DNA of 64,000 nt. It comes from Rhabdaerophilum sp. SD176. GTDB lineage: Bacteria; Pseudomonadota; Alphaproteobacteria; Rhizobiales; Beijerinckiaceae. The notes under the pieces were generated by a model, which saw nothing but the letters and a program-made list of their open reading frames with translations, had not been told where the DNA came from and did not search any database. Position numbers and translations under genes: made by a program. Positions 17,588 to 26,523 of this stretch are shown one piece after another; the stretch's first letter is position 1, and each line of letters begins with the position of its first letter. The stretch spans positions 1-64,000 of the forward strand of contig NZ_JARJNS010000002.1 of the NCBI RefSeq assembly GCF_030143245.1. Reading direction: 5' to 3'.

Positions 17588-20335
17588 ATGGACGATCTCC
17601 TCAAAGACTTCGTGGTTGAAACCTCCGAGCATCTCGACATCGTCGATGCCGAGCTGGTGCGCTTCGAGCGGGATCCCAACAACTCCGCCACGCTGGCGCT
17701 GATCTTCCGGCTGGTCCACACGATCAAGGGTACCTGCGGCTTCCTGGGTCTACCGCGTCTCGAACATCTGGCCCATGCCGGCGAGGACGTGATTTCCGGC
17801 TTCCGTGACGGCAAGCCCGTGACTGCTCCGGCGGTAACGATGATCCTGAAGACGATCGACCGGATCAAGGGAATCATCGCCGAACTCGAGCGCAGCGGTT
17901 CCGAGCCCGAAGGCGATGACGAGGATCTTGTCCAGGCCCTGCGTGCACTGGCCAACGAGCCCGCCGGCGCGCCGGCCATCGCCGCTGCTTCGCCGCCGGC
18001 AGCAACAATCGAATCAAAGGGCAACCTGTCCTTCCAGATTCTCGAACGCTCGCTCCGCGAGGACGAGGTGACGCTCGACGAGCTGGAGCGCGCCTTCCGC
18101 GATGCGCCTGGCCCGGAAATGCCGCCCTTCGCCGAGCCTGCGCCGGTCGCGCCGCCTCCGCCGCCCGCTCCGGTTGCCGAGGCCCCGAAGGAAGCACCGC
18201 GCAAGGAAAAGAAGGCCGCGCCGAAGGTCGAGGCCAAGGCCGAGCCGGAGGTGTCCGAGACCCAGGCCAGCAACGAGAATTCCGTGTCCAAGCAATCTGT
18301 CCGGGTTGCGGTGGGAACGCTCGATCGCCTGATGACGATGGTTTCCGAACTGGTGCTGACCCGCAACCAGTTGCTGGAGATCGCGCGCCAGCGTGACGAT
18401 GCCGATTTCAAGAGCCCGTTGCAGCGGCTTTCGCATATCACTGCCGAGTTGCAGGACGGCGTGATGCAGACGCGTATGCAGCCGATCGGCAGCGCATGGA
18501 CCAAGCTCAGCCGCGTCGTCCGCGATCTCTCCGAGGAACTCGGCAAGAAGATCGAGCTGATCCAGAGCGGCGCCGAAACCGAAATCGACCGCCAGCTTCT
18601 CGAGATGATCAAGGACCCGCTGCTGCACATGGTGCGGAACGCGGCCGATCATGGCCTCGAAATGCCGGACGAGCGTGTCGCCGCCGGGAAACCGGCGCAT
18701 GGCACCATCCATCTGCGCGCGGCGCAGGAGAGCGGCTACATCATTGTCGAGGTCTCGGATGATGGCCGCGGTATCGATGTGGAGCGGGTCAAGGCGAAGG
18801 CCCTGCGCAACGGTCTCAGCACCGAGGCGGATATCGCCCGGATGAGCGACGAGCAGATCCTGCGCTTCGTGATGGAGCCGGGTTTCTCGACCGCCGCCGC
18901 AGTCACCAACATTTCCGGTCGAGGCGTCGGCCTCGATGTGGTGCGCAGCCATGTCGAGCAGGTGGGCGGGATCGTCGATCTCCGTTCGCGGGCGGGGCGC
19001 GGTCTCACCGTCACGATCAAGCTGCCGCTCACGCTGGCCATTGCCTCGGCTCTGATTGTCGAGGCTGCCGGCCAGCGCTTTGCCATCCCGCAGATTTCCG
19101 TGGCGGAGCTTGTCCGCACCCAGGAATCTGGTGAGGTCCGGATCGAAACGCTCAACGGGCAGGCCACTTTGCGCCTTCGCCAGCGCCTGCTGCCGGTGGT
19201 CGATGTCGCCGATGTGCTCAACCTGCCGCGGCAGGGTGGTTCGCTGGCAACGGGCAACCAGGCGGATGACCGGCTGGTGGTTGTCTGCCATGTCGGGGGT
19301 CATCGCTTCGGCATCATTGTCGACTCGATCCTGCATACCGAGGAAATCGTCGTGAAGCCGATCTCCTCGAAGCTCCGGCATATGTCGGTCTATTCCGGCG
19401 CGACGATCCTGGGGGATGGCTCTGTCATCCTGATCCTCGAACCGGCTGGCGTTGCCCGCTCCGTCATGGAGAACGGGACCCGCGAGACGGCCGCCCAGTC
19501 CGAAGCCGAACTCGCTGCGGAACTCATGGCCAGCGCCGAACGTTCGCTGCTCCTGCTCTTCCGGGCCGGGGGCGCCAATCTCAAGGCCATCCCGCTCGCC
19601 TTTATCGGTCGCCTCGAGGAATTCGAGCATGCGAAGATCGAGGATACCGGTGGCCGCGCCGTTGTCCAGTATCAGGGCCGCCTGATGCCGATCCTCGGCT
19701 ACCAGCCGCAGACAGGCTTTGATCTCGAAGCCCGCCAGCCGGTGCTGGTGTTCCATCAGCAGGATCGCGAAATCGGCATGGCGGTGGACGAGATCGTCGA
19801 TGTGGTCGAGGTGTCGATCCAGATCGATACCAGCCATGCCACGCCGGGCACTGTCGGCGCGACGATCATTGACGGCAAGGCCGTCGAGATCGTGGATGTC
19901 TCCGACCTGGTGGCGCCGGAAGGGCAGGAAAAGCCCGCTTCCGACGAGCAGGTTGATGTCATGGTCATCGAGAGCTCGGAGTTCTTCCGCGCCCTGTTCG
20001 CGCCATTGCTCCAGAATGCCGGCTACCGGATCGCCGTCCTGCCTTCGCTGCAGGCTGCTCGTGTCGCCATCGCCCGCCAGAAGCCTTCGGTTATCGTGAT
20101 GGATCTCGACCAGCCGGGCGACGAGGGTTTCTCCTTCGTCCGCGAACTGGCCGAGGACGGTACGTCCCCGCCGGTCATCGGCCTCGTCAGCCGCGCCGGC
20201 CCGCGCCTGATCGAGAAGGGCAAGGTGGCCGGCCTCTATGATCTCGTCGGCAAGTTTGACCGCCAGGGCCTGATGAGCTCGGTCGGTGACGTGCTCGGCG
20301 GTTATTCGACCACGCAATGGGGAGCTGCGGCATGA
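17588..20335 (+). CDS. cheA: chemotaxis histidine kinase CheA with extra CheW-like and receiver domains
   Basis: A 915-residue cytoplasmic kinase. Domains in order: Hpt with phosphorylated H44 (LVHTIKGTCGF); an Ala/Pro/Glu-rich linker (about 130-235) with no clear P2 CheY-binding domain; the dimerisation P3 helices (about 240-305); the ATPase with VRNAADHGLE, DDGRGID and RGVGLDVV; a CheW-like P5 (about 480-620); a second CheW-like domain (about 640-775); and a C-terminal receiver-like domain (about 790-905) whose acid pocket, switch Thr and Lys are altered. It phosphorylates CheY and CheB in the chemoreceptor array. It is first in cheA-cheW-cheY-cheB-cheR, with an ATGA overlap to cheW. Confidence 0.93.
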   Translation: MDDLLKDFVVETSEHLDIVDAELVRFERDPNNSATLALIFRLVHTIKGTCGFLGLPRLEHLAHAGEDVISGFRDGKPVTAPAVTMILKTIDRIKGIIAELERSGSEPEGDDEDLVQALRALANEPAGAPAIAAASPPAATIESKGNLSFQILERSLREDEVTLDELERAFRDAPGPEMPPFAEPAPVAPPPPPAPVAEAPKEAPRKEKKAAPKVEAKAEPEVSETQASNENSVSKQSVRVAVGTLDRLMTMVSELVLTRNQLLEIARQRDDADFKSPLQRLSHITAELQDGVMQTRMQPIGSAWTKLSRVVRDLSEELGKKIELIQSGAETEIDRQLLEMIKDPLLHMVRNAADHGLEMPDERVAAGKPAHGTIHLRAAQESGYIIVEVSDDGRGIDVERVKAKALRNGLSTEADIARMSDEQILRFVMEPGFSTAAAVTNISGRGVGLDVVRSHVEQVGGIVDLRSRAGRGLTVTIKLPLTLAIASALIVEAAGQRFAIPQISVAELVRTQESGEVRIETLNGQATLRLRQRLLPVVDVADVLNLPRQGGSLATGNQADDRLVVVCHVGGHRFGIIVDSILHTEEIVVKPISSKLRHMSVYSGATILGDGSVILILEPAGVARSVMENGTRETAAQSEAELAAELMASAERSLLLLFRAGGANLKAIPLAFIGRLEEFEHAKIEDTGGRAVVQYQGRLMPILGYQPQTGFDLEARQPVLVFHQQDREIGMAVDEIVDVVEVSIQIDTSHATPGTVGATIIDGKAVEIVDVSDLVAPEGQEKPASDEQVDVMVIESSEFFRALFAPLLQNAGYRIAVLPSLQAARVAIARQKPSVIVMDLDQPGDEGFSFVRELAEDGTSPPVIGLVSRAGPRLIEKGKVAGLYDLVGKFDRQGLMSSVGDVLGGYSTTQWGAAA

Positions 20336-20817
20336 GCGCCGAACAACGCATGCGTCGCGACATGAGCATCGTGGACGAGATCCAGCTGGTCTCGGTCCGG
20401 ATCGAAGGCCAGCTTATTGGCCTGCCGATCACCTCGGTGCGCGATGTCTTCTCGATCACGGCCATGACACCCGTGCCCAAGGCGGACCGCGCCGTGGCCG
20501 GCCTCGTCAACCTGCGCGGCCACATCGTCACGATCCTTGATCTTGGCTATCTCCTGAATTCCCGCCGGACCGAACGGCAGAGCGAGCAGGAACCGATGGC
20601 TGTCGGCGTCGAGTGGCTGGGTGAGGTCTTTGGCCTTGTCGTGGACGAGATTGGCGATGTGCTTTCGCTTTCCGGCGATTCCAGCGAGCCGATGCCCGCG
20701 AATATGGGAACCAACTGGGCGCGGTTCACGCGCCGGGTCCACAAGCTTGAACGAGAGCTGATGATCGAGATCGATCTCCATGCGCTTCTCGAGACCATGA
20801 GCCTTCAGGCGGCCTGA
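20332..20817 (+). CDS. cheW: chemotaxis coupling protein CheW
   Basis: A 161-residue CheW-domain protein. It contains the family features LVSVRIEGQLIGLPITSVRDVF, VAGLVNLRGHIVTILDLG and LVVDEIGDVLSL. It couples chemoreceptors to CheA in the polar array. The ATG at 20332 overlaps the cheA stop (ATGA), so the two are probably translationally coupled; the frame upstream is just cheA shadow. It ends a few bases before cheY. Confidence 0.92.
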   Translation: MSAEQRMRRDMSIVDEIQLVSVRIEGQLIGLPITSVRDVFSITAMTPVPKADRAVAGLVNLRGHIVTILDLGYLLNSRRTERQSEQEPMAVGVEWLGEVFGLVVDEIGDVLSLSGDSSEPMPANMGTNWARFTRRVHKLERELMIEIDLHALLETMSLQAA

Positions 20818-20831
20818 TAAGGACGATGACC

Positions 20832-21197
20832 ATGAAAACCTGCCTCGTTGTCGACGATTCCAGCGTCATTCGCAAAGTCGCCCGGAGGATTCTCGAGGGT
20901 CTCGATTTCGAGATCACCGAAGCCGAGGATGGCAAGCAGGCCATGGATCGCGTGGCATCCAAGATGCCGGATGCGATCCTGCTCGACTGGAACATGCCGA
21001 ACATGGACGGCTACGAATTCCTGCTGAAGCTGCGCCAGATGGCCGGCGGTGACCGGCCGAAAGTGGTGTTCTGCACCACCGAGAACGATATCAGCCATAT
21101 TGCCAAGGCCATGGATTCGGGCGCGGACGAATATGTGATGAAGCCGTTCGACAAGGAAATCCTGTGCTCGAAATTCGGTGAAGTCGGCCTCGTCTGA
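20832..21197 (+). CDS. cheY: chemotaxis response regulator CheY
   Basis: A 121-residue stand-alone receiver. The acid pocket D8-D9, phospho-acceptor D52 (ILLDWNMPNMDG), the Thr of FCTTEN and Lys of VMKPFD are all present, so it should be phosphorylated by CheA and switch the flagellar motor. Two in-frame ATGs lie six bases apart. The one at 20832 is preferred because the AAGGA at 20819-20823 is eight bases from it but only two bases from the one at 20826. It lies between cheW and cheB in the operon. Confidence 0.9.
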   Translation: MKTCLVVDDSSVIRKVARRILEGLDFEITEAEDGKQAMDRVASKMPDAILLDWNMPNMDGYEFLLKLRQMAGGDRPKVVFCTTENDISHIAKAMDSGADEYVMKPFDKEILCSKFGEVGLV

Positions 21198-21261
21198 GTT
21201 TTCCTGACGGGCCTTTCCGGGCCTGCCACCCCAACGGGCTTCCGAGCCCCGGAGTTTGTGA

Positions 21262-22506
21262 ATGGCGGCCCTGCCCCACGCCCCGTTTCCGAGACAGATG
21301 GTCCAGCCGGTGCGGGTGGCCGTTGTCGATGATTCGGTGGTTGTCCGTGGCCTGCTGTCCAAGTGGCTTTCGGAAACCAGCGGAATCGAGGTTGTCGGCG
21401 CATTCAAGTCGGGCCGCGAGATCATCGACGCGCTGCCGGGCGTTGCGCCGCGCATCATCCTGCTCGATCTCGACATGCCTGACATGGACGGGATCACCGC
21501 GCTGCCGCTGATCCTGGCGAAATCTCCGCAATCCCGCGTGATCGTCGTGTCGTCGCTTTCGGTTCACGGGGCCGAACTGACCATGCGGTCGCTGATGCGC
21601 GGCGCGACCGATTACCTGCCGAAGCCATCCAATCATCGCGAGGTCTCCACCTCGGCTGATTTCCGGCAGGCGCTGGTCGCCAAGGTGCTCGCCGTGGGCG
21701 GTGTCCGCGCGATCACCCGGGCGGCATCTCCTGCCGTTCCGGCGAGACCGCCAGTGGCGCCGCCGGTCGCCCGTTCGCCTTTCCCGGCGACCAGCCCGAT
21801 CCAGCGCATCCCATCTGCCGCTTCCCCGGTTGCGCCCTTCCGGCAACCGGTTCCTGCCAGCGCTGCCGCCCCTGCCGATCGTTCAGCGGGGCCGCAGGTC
21901 CGGCCACTGGAGCGTGTACGGCCGAAGATGGTGGTGATCGGGGCGTCGACCGGCGGACCGCAGGCTCTCGTGCTCACGCTCGGGCGGATGAAGAACTTGA
22001 TCGCGCGGGTTCCCGTGGTGATCGCCCAGCATATGCCGCCGATTTTCGGCTCGATTTTCGCATCGCATCTCAAGCAGCATGCCGGACTTCCGGCCGTCGA
22101 GGCGGTCGAAGGAAAGTCGCTGCAGCCGGGCACGATCTATCTCGCGCCGGGCGGCTGCCATACCGTCGTGCGCCGGAAGGCGGATGGCCAGCATGTCATT
22201 GCCATGCTCCCCTCCGAGGCCCGCGGTCCGTGGCGCCCTTCGATCGATCTGCTCTTTTCAAGCGCCGCCGAGGCCTATGGAAACGAGGCCCTCGCCATCG
22301 CCCTGACGGGGATGGGGCGGGACGGAACCGAGGGGGCTCTCCATCTCTCGCGCCGCGGCGCGAATGTTCTCGTCCAGGACGAGGCGTCCAGCGTCGTCTG
22401 GGGAATTCCCGGGTCCATTGCCGAGGCCGGTCTGGCCAGTTCGATTCTGCCTCCTGAAAAAATTGGCGAGCTCGCCGTCGCGCTGCTCGAAGGACAAGCC
22501 CCATGA
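21262..22506 (+). CDS. cheB: chemoreceptor methylesterase CheB
   Basis: A 414-residue two-domain protein. An N-terminal receiver (D69 as phospho-acceptor; LLDLDMPDMDG) is joined by a long Pro/Ala-rich linker (about residues 150-220) to the methylesterase. The catalytic Ser of GASTGGP, His of AQHMPP and Asp of TGMGRDG can be seen. It removes methyl groups from receptors and deamidates glutamines during adaptation. The ATG at 21262 has GGAG at 21251-21254 as ribosome site. Its stop overlaps the cheR start (ATGA). The linker is longer than in the enteric protein. Confidence 0.93.
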   Translation: MAALPHAPFPRQMVQPVRVAVVDDSVVVRGLLSKWLSETSGIEVVGAFKSGREIIDALPGVAPRIILLDLDMPDMDGITALPLILAKSPQSRVIVVSSLSVHGAELTMRSLMRGATDYLPKPSNHREVSTSADFRQALVAKVLAVGGVRAITRAASPAVPARPPVAPPVARSPFPATSPIQRIPSAASPVAPFRQPVPASAAAPADRSAGPQVRPLERVRPKMVVIGASTGGPQALVLTLGRMKNLIARVPVVIAQHMPPIFGSIFASHLKQHAGLPAVEAVEGKSLQPGTIYLAPGGCHTVVRRKADGQHVIAMLPSEARGPWRPSIDLLFSSAAEAYGNEALAIALTGMGRDGTEGALHLSRRGANVLVQDEASSVVWGIPGSIAEAGLASSILPPEKIGELAVALLEGQAP

Positions 22507-23348
22507 GCGCACCTGTCATTCTTCGTGTCATTGATTTCATCAACAAGGCGGCGGGTATCGTCCTGACCACCGAGAAGGCTTATTTCGTGGAGGCGCGCCT
22601 CTCGCCGGTGCTCCGCGAGGAGGGCCTTCCGAGTATCGACGAGCTCATGACGCGGGCGGAGCGCGGCGATCGCCGCCTCGCCCAGCGGGTGATCGATGCG
22701 CTGACGACGAACGAGACGTTTTTCTTCCGGGACAAGACGCCGTTCGAGCATTTCCGCAATGTGATCATTCCCGAATTGCTGGCACGCCGCCCTGCGGGCA
22801 AGACGCTGCGCATCTGGTGCGCGGCCTGCTCGTCCGGCCAGGAGCCGTACTCGCTCGTCATGGTGCTGGACGAACTCAAGGCCCAGCTGGCTGGCCGGCC
22901 GGTCGAGATCCACGCCTCCGACATCTCGGAAGCGATCCTCTCCAAGGCCAAATCGGGCATCTTCAACCAGTTCGAAGTGCAGCGTGGCCTGCCGACCAAG
23001 ATGCTCCTGCAGTATTTCCAGAAGGTCGGCGACAATTGGCAGATCTCACCCGAGGTCGTGAAGCGGGTGAATTTCTTCAAGTTCAACCTGCTCGAAGAGC
23101 CCAAGACCATGGGCACTTTCGACGTGATCTTCTGCCGTAACGTCCTGATCTATTTCGACAGGCCGACACGCGCCAAGATCTTCGACCGCCTCGCCGATCG
23201 CCTCGCGCCAGACGGGTTCCTGCTGCTGGGTGGCGCCGAGAGCACGTTCGGTGTCACCGACCGGTTCACCAGCCATCCGAAGGAGCGGATGCTCCATGTG
23301 CCGCTGATGCGCCGCGCCGATCCGGCGGCGCGCACGGCCATCGCCTGA
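22503..23348 (+). CDS. cheR: chemoreceptor methyltransferase CheR
   Basis: A 281-residue SAM-dependent methyltransferase. The N-terminal helical domain has TNETFFFRDKTPFEHF, and the C-terminal catalytic domain has WCAACSSGQEPYS (SAM site), DIS, and FDVIFCRNVLIYFD. It methylates glutamates on chemoreceptors, opposing CheB. Its ATG overlaps the cheB stop. It is the last gene of the che operon, followed by two hairpins before the convergent ctrA gene. No receptor or cheD gene is present in the window. Confidence 0.93.
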   Translation: MSAPVILRVIDFINKAAGIVLTTEKAYFVEARLSPVLREEGLPSIDELMTRAERGDRRLAQRVIDALTTNETFFFRDKTPFEHFRNVIIPELLARRPAGKTLRIWCAACSSGQEPYSLVMVLDELKAQLAGRPVEIHASDISEAILSKAKSGIFNQFEVQRGLPTKMLLQYFQKVGDNWQISPEVVKRVNFFKFNLLEEPKTMGTFDVIFCRNVLIYFDRPTRAKIFDRLADRLAPDGFLLLGGAESTFGVTDRFTSHPKERMLHVPLMRRADPAARTAIA

Positions 23349-23391
23349 CGGCTCGGCCAGAACCTCCACAGACCACGAAAACGGCCTAAGG

Positions 23392-23411
23392 CCCCGCCTG
23401 AACAGGCGGGG
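23392..23411 (+). terminator. hairpin after cheR
   Basis: CCCCGCCTG at 23392-23400 pairs perfectly with CAGGCGGGG at 23403-23411 around a 2-base centre, followed by only two T. It lies 44 bases after the cheR stop and probably ends or stabilises the che transcript. Confidence 0.55.
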
Positions 23412-23467
23412 TTGCGGCATTGCCGACCCCGATAGACCCGCCTTTCCCCGGGGCAATCCGGACGCAA

Positions 23468-23500
23468 CAAAAAGGCCCGCGCGAAGCGGGCCGTTTTGTT
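23468..23500. terminator. bidirectional intrinsic terminator between cheR and ctrA
   Basis: GGCCCGC at 23474-23480 pairs with GCGGGCC at 23486-23492 around GCGAA. A-run CAAAAA precedes and GTTTTGTT follows, so each strand has a stem followed by a T-run. This is a textbook shared terminator for the convergent che operon and ctrA. Confidence 0.85.
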
Positions 23501-23521
23501 CTTGGCAGCAGGTAAGGTCGA

Positions 23522-24223
23522 TCAGGCCGGGATACGCTCGTCGGTTTCGAGCGGCTCGCGGAGCACATAACCGCGGCCCCAGACCGTCTCGATATAGTTC
23601 CGGCCTTCGGAGGCATTGGCGAGCTTCTTGCGCAGCTTGCAGATGAAGACGTCGATGATCTTCAGTTCCGGCTCGTCCATGCCGCCATAGAGATGGTTCA
23701 GGAACATCTCCTTGGTGAGCGTCGTCCCGCGCCGCAGCGAGAGCAGCTCGAGCATCTGGTATTCCTTGCCCGTCAGGTGGACGCGATGACCGCCGACCTC
23801 GACCGTCTTCTGGTCGAGATTGACGACGAGATCGCCGGTCTGGATGACGGACTGGGCGTGGCCCTTGGAACGACGCACGATCGCGTGGATGCGGGCGACC
23901 AGTTCGTCCTTGTGGAACGGCTTGGTCAGGTAATCGTCGGCGCCGAAGCCGAGGCCCTTCACCTTGTCATCGATGCCGGCCATGCCCGAAAGGATGAGGA
24001 TCGGCGTCTTGACCTTGGCCACGCGCAGCGACCGCAGCACCTCGTAGCCGGACATGTCCGGGAGGTTCAGGTCGAGCAGAATGATGTCGTAATCGTACAG
24101 CTTGCCCAGATCGATCCCTTCTTCGCCGAGATCGGTCAGGTAGATGTTGAAGTTCTCCGACTTGAGCATCAGTTCGATGCTCTTGGCGGTGGCATTGTCG
24201 TCTTCAATCAGGAGAACGCGCAT
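23522..24223 (-). CDS. ctrA: cell-cycle response regulator CtrA
   Basis: A 233-residue OmpR-type regulator very close to known CtrA. It starts [20 protein letters not shown]; phospho-acceptor D51 lies in [20 protein letters not shown]; the C-terminal winged helix includes the conserved [20 protein letters not shown] and [16 protein letters not shown]. CtrA binds TTAA-N7-TTAA and controls flagellar, chemotaxis, division and replication genes, with phosphate delivered by ChpT. The ATG at 24223 is chosen by family alignment. The C-terminal end lacks the Ala-Ala proteolysis tail in full form but ends PA. It is divergent from fliI across a 429-base region. Confidence 0.95.
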   Translation of the reverse strand: MRVLLIEDDNATAKSIELMLKSENFNIYLTDLGEEGIDLGKLYDYDIILLDLNLPDMSGYEVLRSLRVAKVKTPILILSGMAGIDDKVKGLGFGADDYLTKPFHKDELVARIHAIVRRSKGHAQSVIQTGDLVVNLDQKTVEVGGHRVHLTGKEYQMLELLSLRRGTTLTKEMFLNHLYGGMDEPELKIIDVFICKLRKKLANASEGRNYIETVWGRGYVLREPLETDERIPA

Positions 24224-24652
24224 TTTCTGGTCCCCGGCCCCATAATCCATGCTGTGTCCGCAGGACGAATCGATACCGTCAGCGACGATCCGGCTCGCGG
24301 TCCATGCCTTAAAACTTCAGTCACAAATTACGCCCGAAGAGTTAACAAAGCGTAATTCGTTAAGGCAAGCTTGATGCTGTTTCTTCAGGATTTTTCCTAA
24401 ATGCCGATGATTTTTGTGAAATTTTTCGTCTCGGGCCGAGTTGATTCGATCTCCCAGCAGATCCGCCTAAGCGATTCGACTGACTCATTCTTTTTGCCGG
24501 CTGCCGTCTGCGCCATGGAGCAAGCCCGCCAATCGGTGCGGGATAGCCCGGGCCCGCGCTCGCCTCTCCTGCCTGTTCTGAGCTAGAATTTGCCGGTGAT
24601 TCGGAGCGAATCAGCGGTCGTTCGGGCGGCTGGCCAGCGGATGGGGGCGGGG
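24224..24652. promoter_or_regulatory. ctrA-fliI divergent control region
   Basis: This 429-base AT-rich stretch has no convincing gene; a 61-codon frame at 24401-24586 looks like noise. It contains six GANTC sites (24267, 24443, 24473, 24482, 24598 and 24608), the CcrM methylation target, more than expected by chance at this GC. It also holds three TTAA half-sites (24309, 24342 and 24360) and a perfect inverted repeat at 24326-24357. ctrA and fliI promoters should be here. No clear -35/-10 pair could be fixed. CtrA autoregulation and methylation control are known for Caulobacter ctrA and are inferred here. Confidence 0.6.
24326..24357. repeat. 8-bp perfect inverted repeat upstream of ctrA
   Basis: AATTACGC at 24326-24333 and GCGTAATT at 24350-24357 are exact inverted copies separated by 16 bases. 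A GTTAAC palindrome (24341-24346) lies near the centre, and it contains one CtrA-like TTAA half-site. The element is 103-134 bases upstream of the ctrA start codon. It looks like an operator for a dimeric regulator. Confidence 0.55.
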
Positions 24653-25996
24653 ATGCCTGTCGAAGCCTTGCGCAGTGTCGTCGAGGATATCGCCGAATAC
24701 GAGGTATTCGGCCGGGTCGCTGCTGTTCGCGGCCTGATGATCGAGATCGTGGGCCCGCTCACCCATATGGAACTGGGCGGACTGGTGGGCATCGAGACCC
24801 AGAGCGGAGAGCGGATCCCCTGCGAGATTGTCGGGTTCGATGCGGGCCGTGCGCTGGCCATGCCGTTCGGCCCGGTGGACGGCCTTCGCCGCGGCTGCCC
24901 GGCGCATGTGTTGTCGCGCCGTGCCACAATCCGGCCTGGACGGGCCTGGCTGGGTCGCGTCGTTGATTCCTTCGGCCGTCCGATCGACGGCAAGGGCCCG
25001 ATCGCATCCGGGCCGCGTCCGTATCCATTCCGTGGCGAGTCGCCGGCAGCGCACAAACGCCAGCGTGTCGGCGAGCCGCTTGATCTCGGCGTCCGTGCGC
25101 TCAACGCCTTCCTGACCGTATGCCGCGGGCAGCGCATGGGCATCTTCGCCGGTTCGGGAGTCGGCAAATCCGTGCTGCTTTCGATGCTGGCGCGGAACGC
25201 CGTCTCCGATGTCTCGGTGATCGGCCTGGTCGGCGAGCGCGGCCGCGAGGTGCAGGAATTTCTGCAGGACGACCTCGGCGAAGAAGGTCTGGCCCGTTCC
25301 GTTGTGGTGGTGGCCACGTCGGATGAGACCGCCCTGATGCGCCGGCAGGCCGCCTATCTGACGCTGTCGATCGCCGAATTCTTCCGCGACGAAGGGCTCG
25401 ATGTGCTCTGCATGATCGATTCGATTACGCGCTTTGCCATGGCGCAGCGCGATATCGGTCTCGGCGTGGGCGAGCCGCCAACGACCAAGGGCTATACGCC
25501 GTCAGTCTTCGCCGAACTGCCAAAACTGCTCGAACGCGCCGGACCGGGCGAGATCGGCAGCGGTACGATTACCGGTATCTTCTCGGTCCTCGTCGATGGT
25601 GATGACCATAACGAGCCGGTCGCTGATGCCACACGCGGCATTCTTGACGGCCATATCGTGATGGAACGGAAGATCGCCGAGCGTGGCCGCTATCCCGCCA
25701 TCAACGTGCTGAAATCCGTATCACGGACGATGCCGCGTTCGTGCGATCCGGAATTCTACCCCACGATCGTGGAAGCGCGTGGCCTGATGTCGACCTATAC
25801 CGATATGGAAGAACTGATCCGCCTGGGGGCCTACCGGCGCGGTTCGTCGCCCGAAGTTGACCGCGCGATCGACGCTTTTCCGGAACTCGAAGCTTTTCTT
25901 GGCCAAGGTAAGGAAGAATCAACCTCCTTACGCGAAAGCTATATCCGTCTCGCGGATATTGTTAACCGCCTGAGGTCAACGCCGGCTGGTGCTTGA
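24653..25996 (+). CDS. fliI: flagellar export ATPase FliI
   Basis: A 447-residue F1-beta-like ATPase that powers flagellar type III export in the cytoplasm. Walker A GSGVGKS lies near residue 160, and the segments [27 protein letters not shown] and GGxG-like family stretches follow, with [13 protein letters not shown] at the C-terminus. Three starts are possible: TTG at 24590, ATG at 24641 and ATG at 24653. The last is preferred for its GGGGGCGGGG ribosome-site-like sequence and fit to family length. fliJ follows 50 bases later. Confidence 0.92.
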   Translation: MPVEALRSVVEDIAEYEVFGRVAAVRGLMIEIVGPLTHMELGGLVGIETQSGERIPCEIVGFDAGRALAMPFGPVDGLRRGCPAHVLSRRATIRPGRAWLGRVVDSFGRPIDGKGPIASGPRPYPFRGESPAAHKRQRVGEPLDLGVRALNAFLTVCRGQRMGIFAGSGVGKSVLLSMLARNAVSDVSVIGLVGERGREVQEFLQDDLGEEGLARSVVVVATSDETALMRRQAAYLTLSIAEFFRDEGLDVLCMIDSITRFAMAQRDIGLGVGEPPTTKGYTPSVFAELPKLLERAGPGEIGSGTITGIFSVLVDGDDHNEPVADATRGILDGHIVMERKIAERGRYPAINVLKSVSRTMPRSCDPEFYPTIVEARGLMSTYTDMEELIRLGAYRRGSSPEVDRAIDAFPELEAFLGQGKEESTSLRESYIRLADIVNRLRSTPAGA

Positions 25997-26046
25997 TCCG
26001 GGCCCCCGGGCGTGTTTCCGGGTTTCGGTCAAGGAGTATAACGACC

Positions 26047-26466
26047 ATGAAGTCGCGCGATACGTTGATCCGTCTGAAGCGGTTCCACGTTGACGAAAAG
26101 CGCCGCCGTGTTGCCCAGATCGAGGCCATGATTGCTGAATTCCAGCGCATGGCCACGGAGCTCGACCGCGAGATCGAGAACGAGGAACGGCGTGCCGGCA
26201 TTTCCGATACCGCTCATTTCGCCTACCCGACCTATGCCAAGGCCGCACGGACGCGGCGCGACAACCTGCTGCATTCGGCGGGTGAGCTGAACGACCAGCT
26301 GGAGGAGGCCAAGGCCGCCCTCAACGAGGCGTTCGAGGAGCTCAAGAAGGTCGAGATCCTGGAAGACCGCGAGAAGGCGGCGGAACGTGCCGAACTGGCG
26401 CTCCGCGACCAGATCGAGACGGACCGGATCGCCGCCCGCATGCGCTACGCCGCCGGCCGGCTCTAA
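26047..26466 (+). CDS. fliJ: flagellar export chaperone FliJ
   Basis: A 139-residue protein predicted to be nearly all coiled coil (charged heptads, KRFHVDEKRRRVAQIEAMIAEF at the start). FliJ-type proteins form the central stalk of the FliI ATPase ring in the export apparatus. Sequence conservation of FliJ is low, so the call rests on shape, size and position directly after fliI. The ATG at 26047 has AAGGAG at 26031-26036, which rules out the longer upstream reading. A terminator follows the stop. Confidence 0.82.
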   Translation: MKSRDTLIRLKRFHVDEKRRRVAQIEAMIAEFQRMATELDREIENEERRAGISDTAHFAYPTYAKAARTRRDNLLHSAGELNDQLEEAKAALNEAFEELKKVEILEDREKAAERAELALRDQIETDRIAARMRYAAGRL

Positions 26467-26494
26467 GCCTATCTGTCAGAACCTATCGAGAGGA

Positions 26495-26514
26495 GGCCCG
26501 GAAACGGGCCTTTT
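26495..26514 (+). terminator. intrinsic terminator after fliJ
   Basis: GGCCCG at 26495-26500 and CGGGCC at 26505-26510 form a 6-bp stem with a GAAA tetraloop, followed by TTTT. It ends the fliI-fliJ transcript 28 bases after the fliJ stop. Confidence 0.8.
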
Positions 26515-26523
26515 CCTGTTCTG

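Noticed and set aside
18014-20317. 767-codon frame opposite cheA
   Set aside because: It has no recognisable domain and covers a well-supported CheA reading.
24223-24250. Longer CtrA start at 24250
   Set aside because: It would add nine residues before the conserved MRVLLIEDD that begins all CtrA proteins I know.
24401-24586. 61-codon frame in the ctrA-fliI gap
   Set aside because: No ribosome site, no family resemblance, and it overlaps the GANTC cluster. It is most likely chance.
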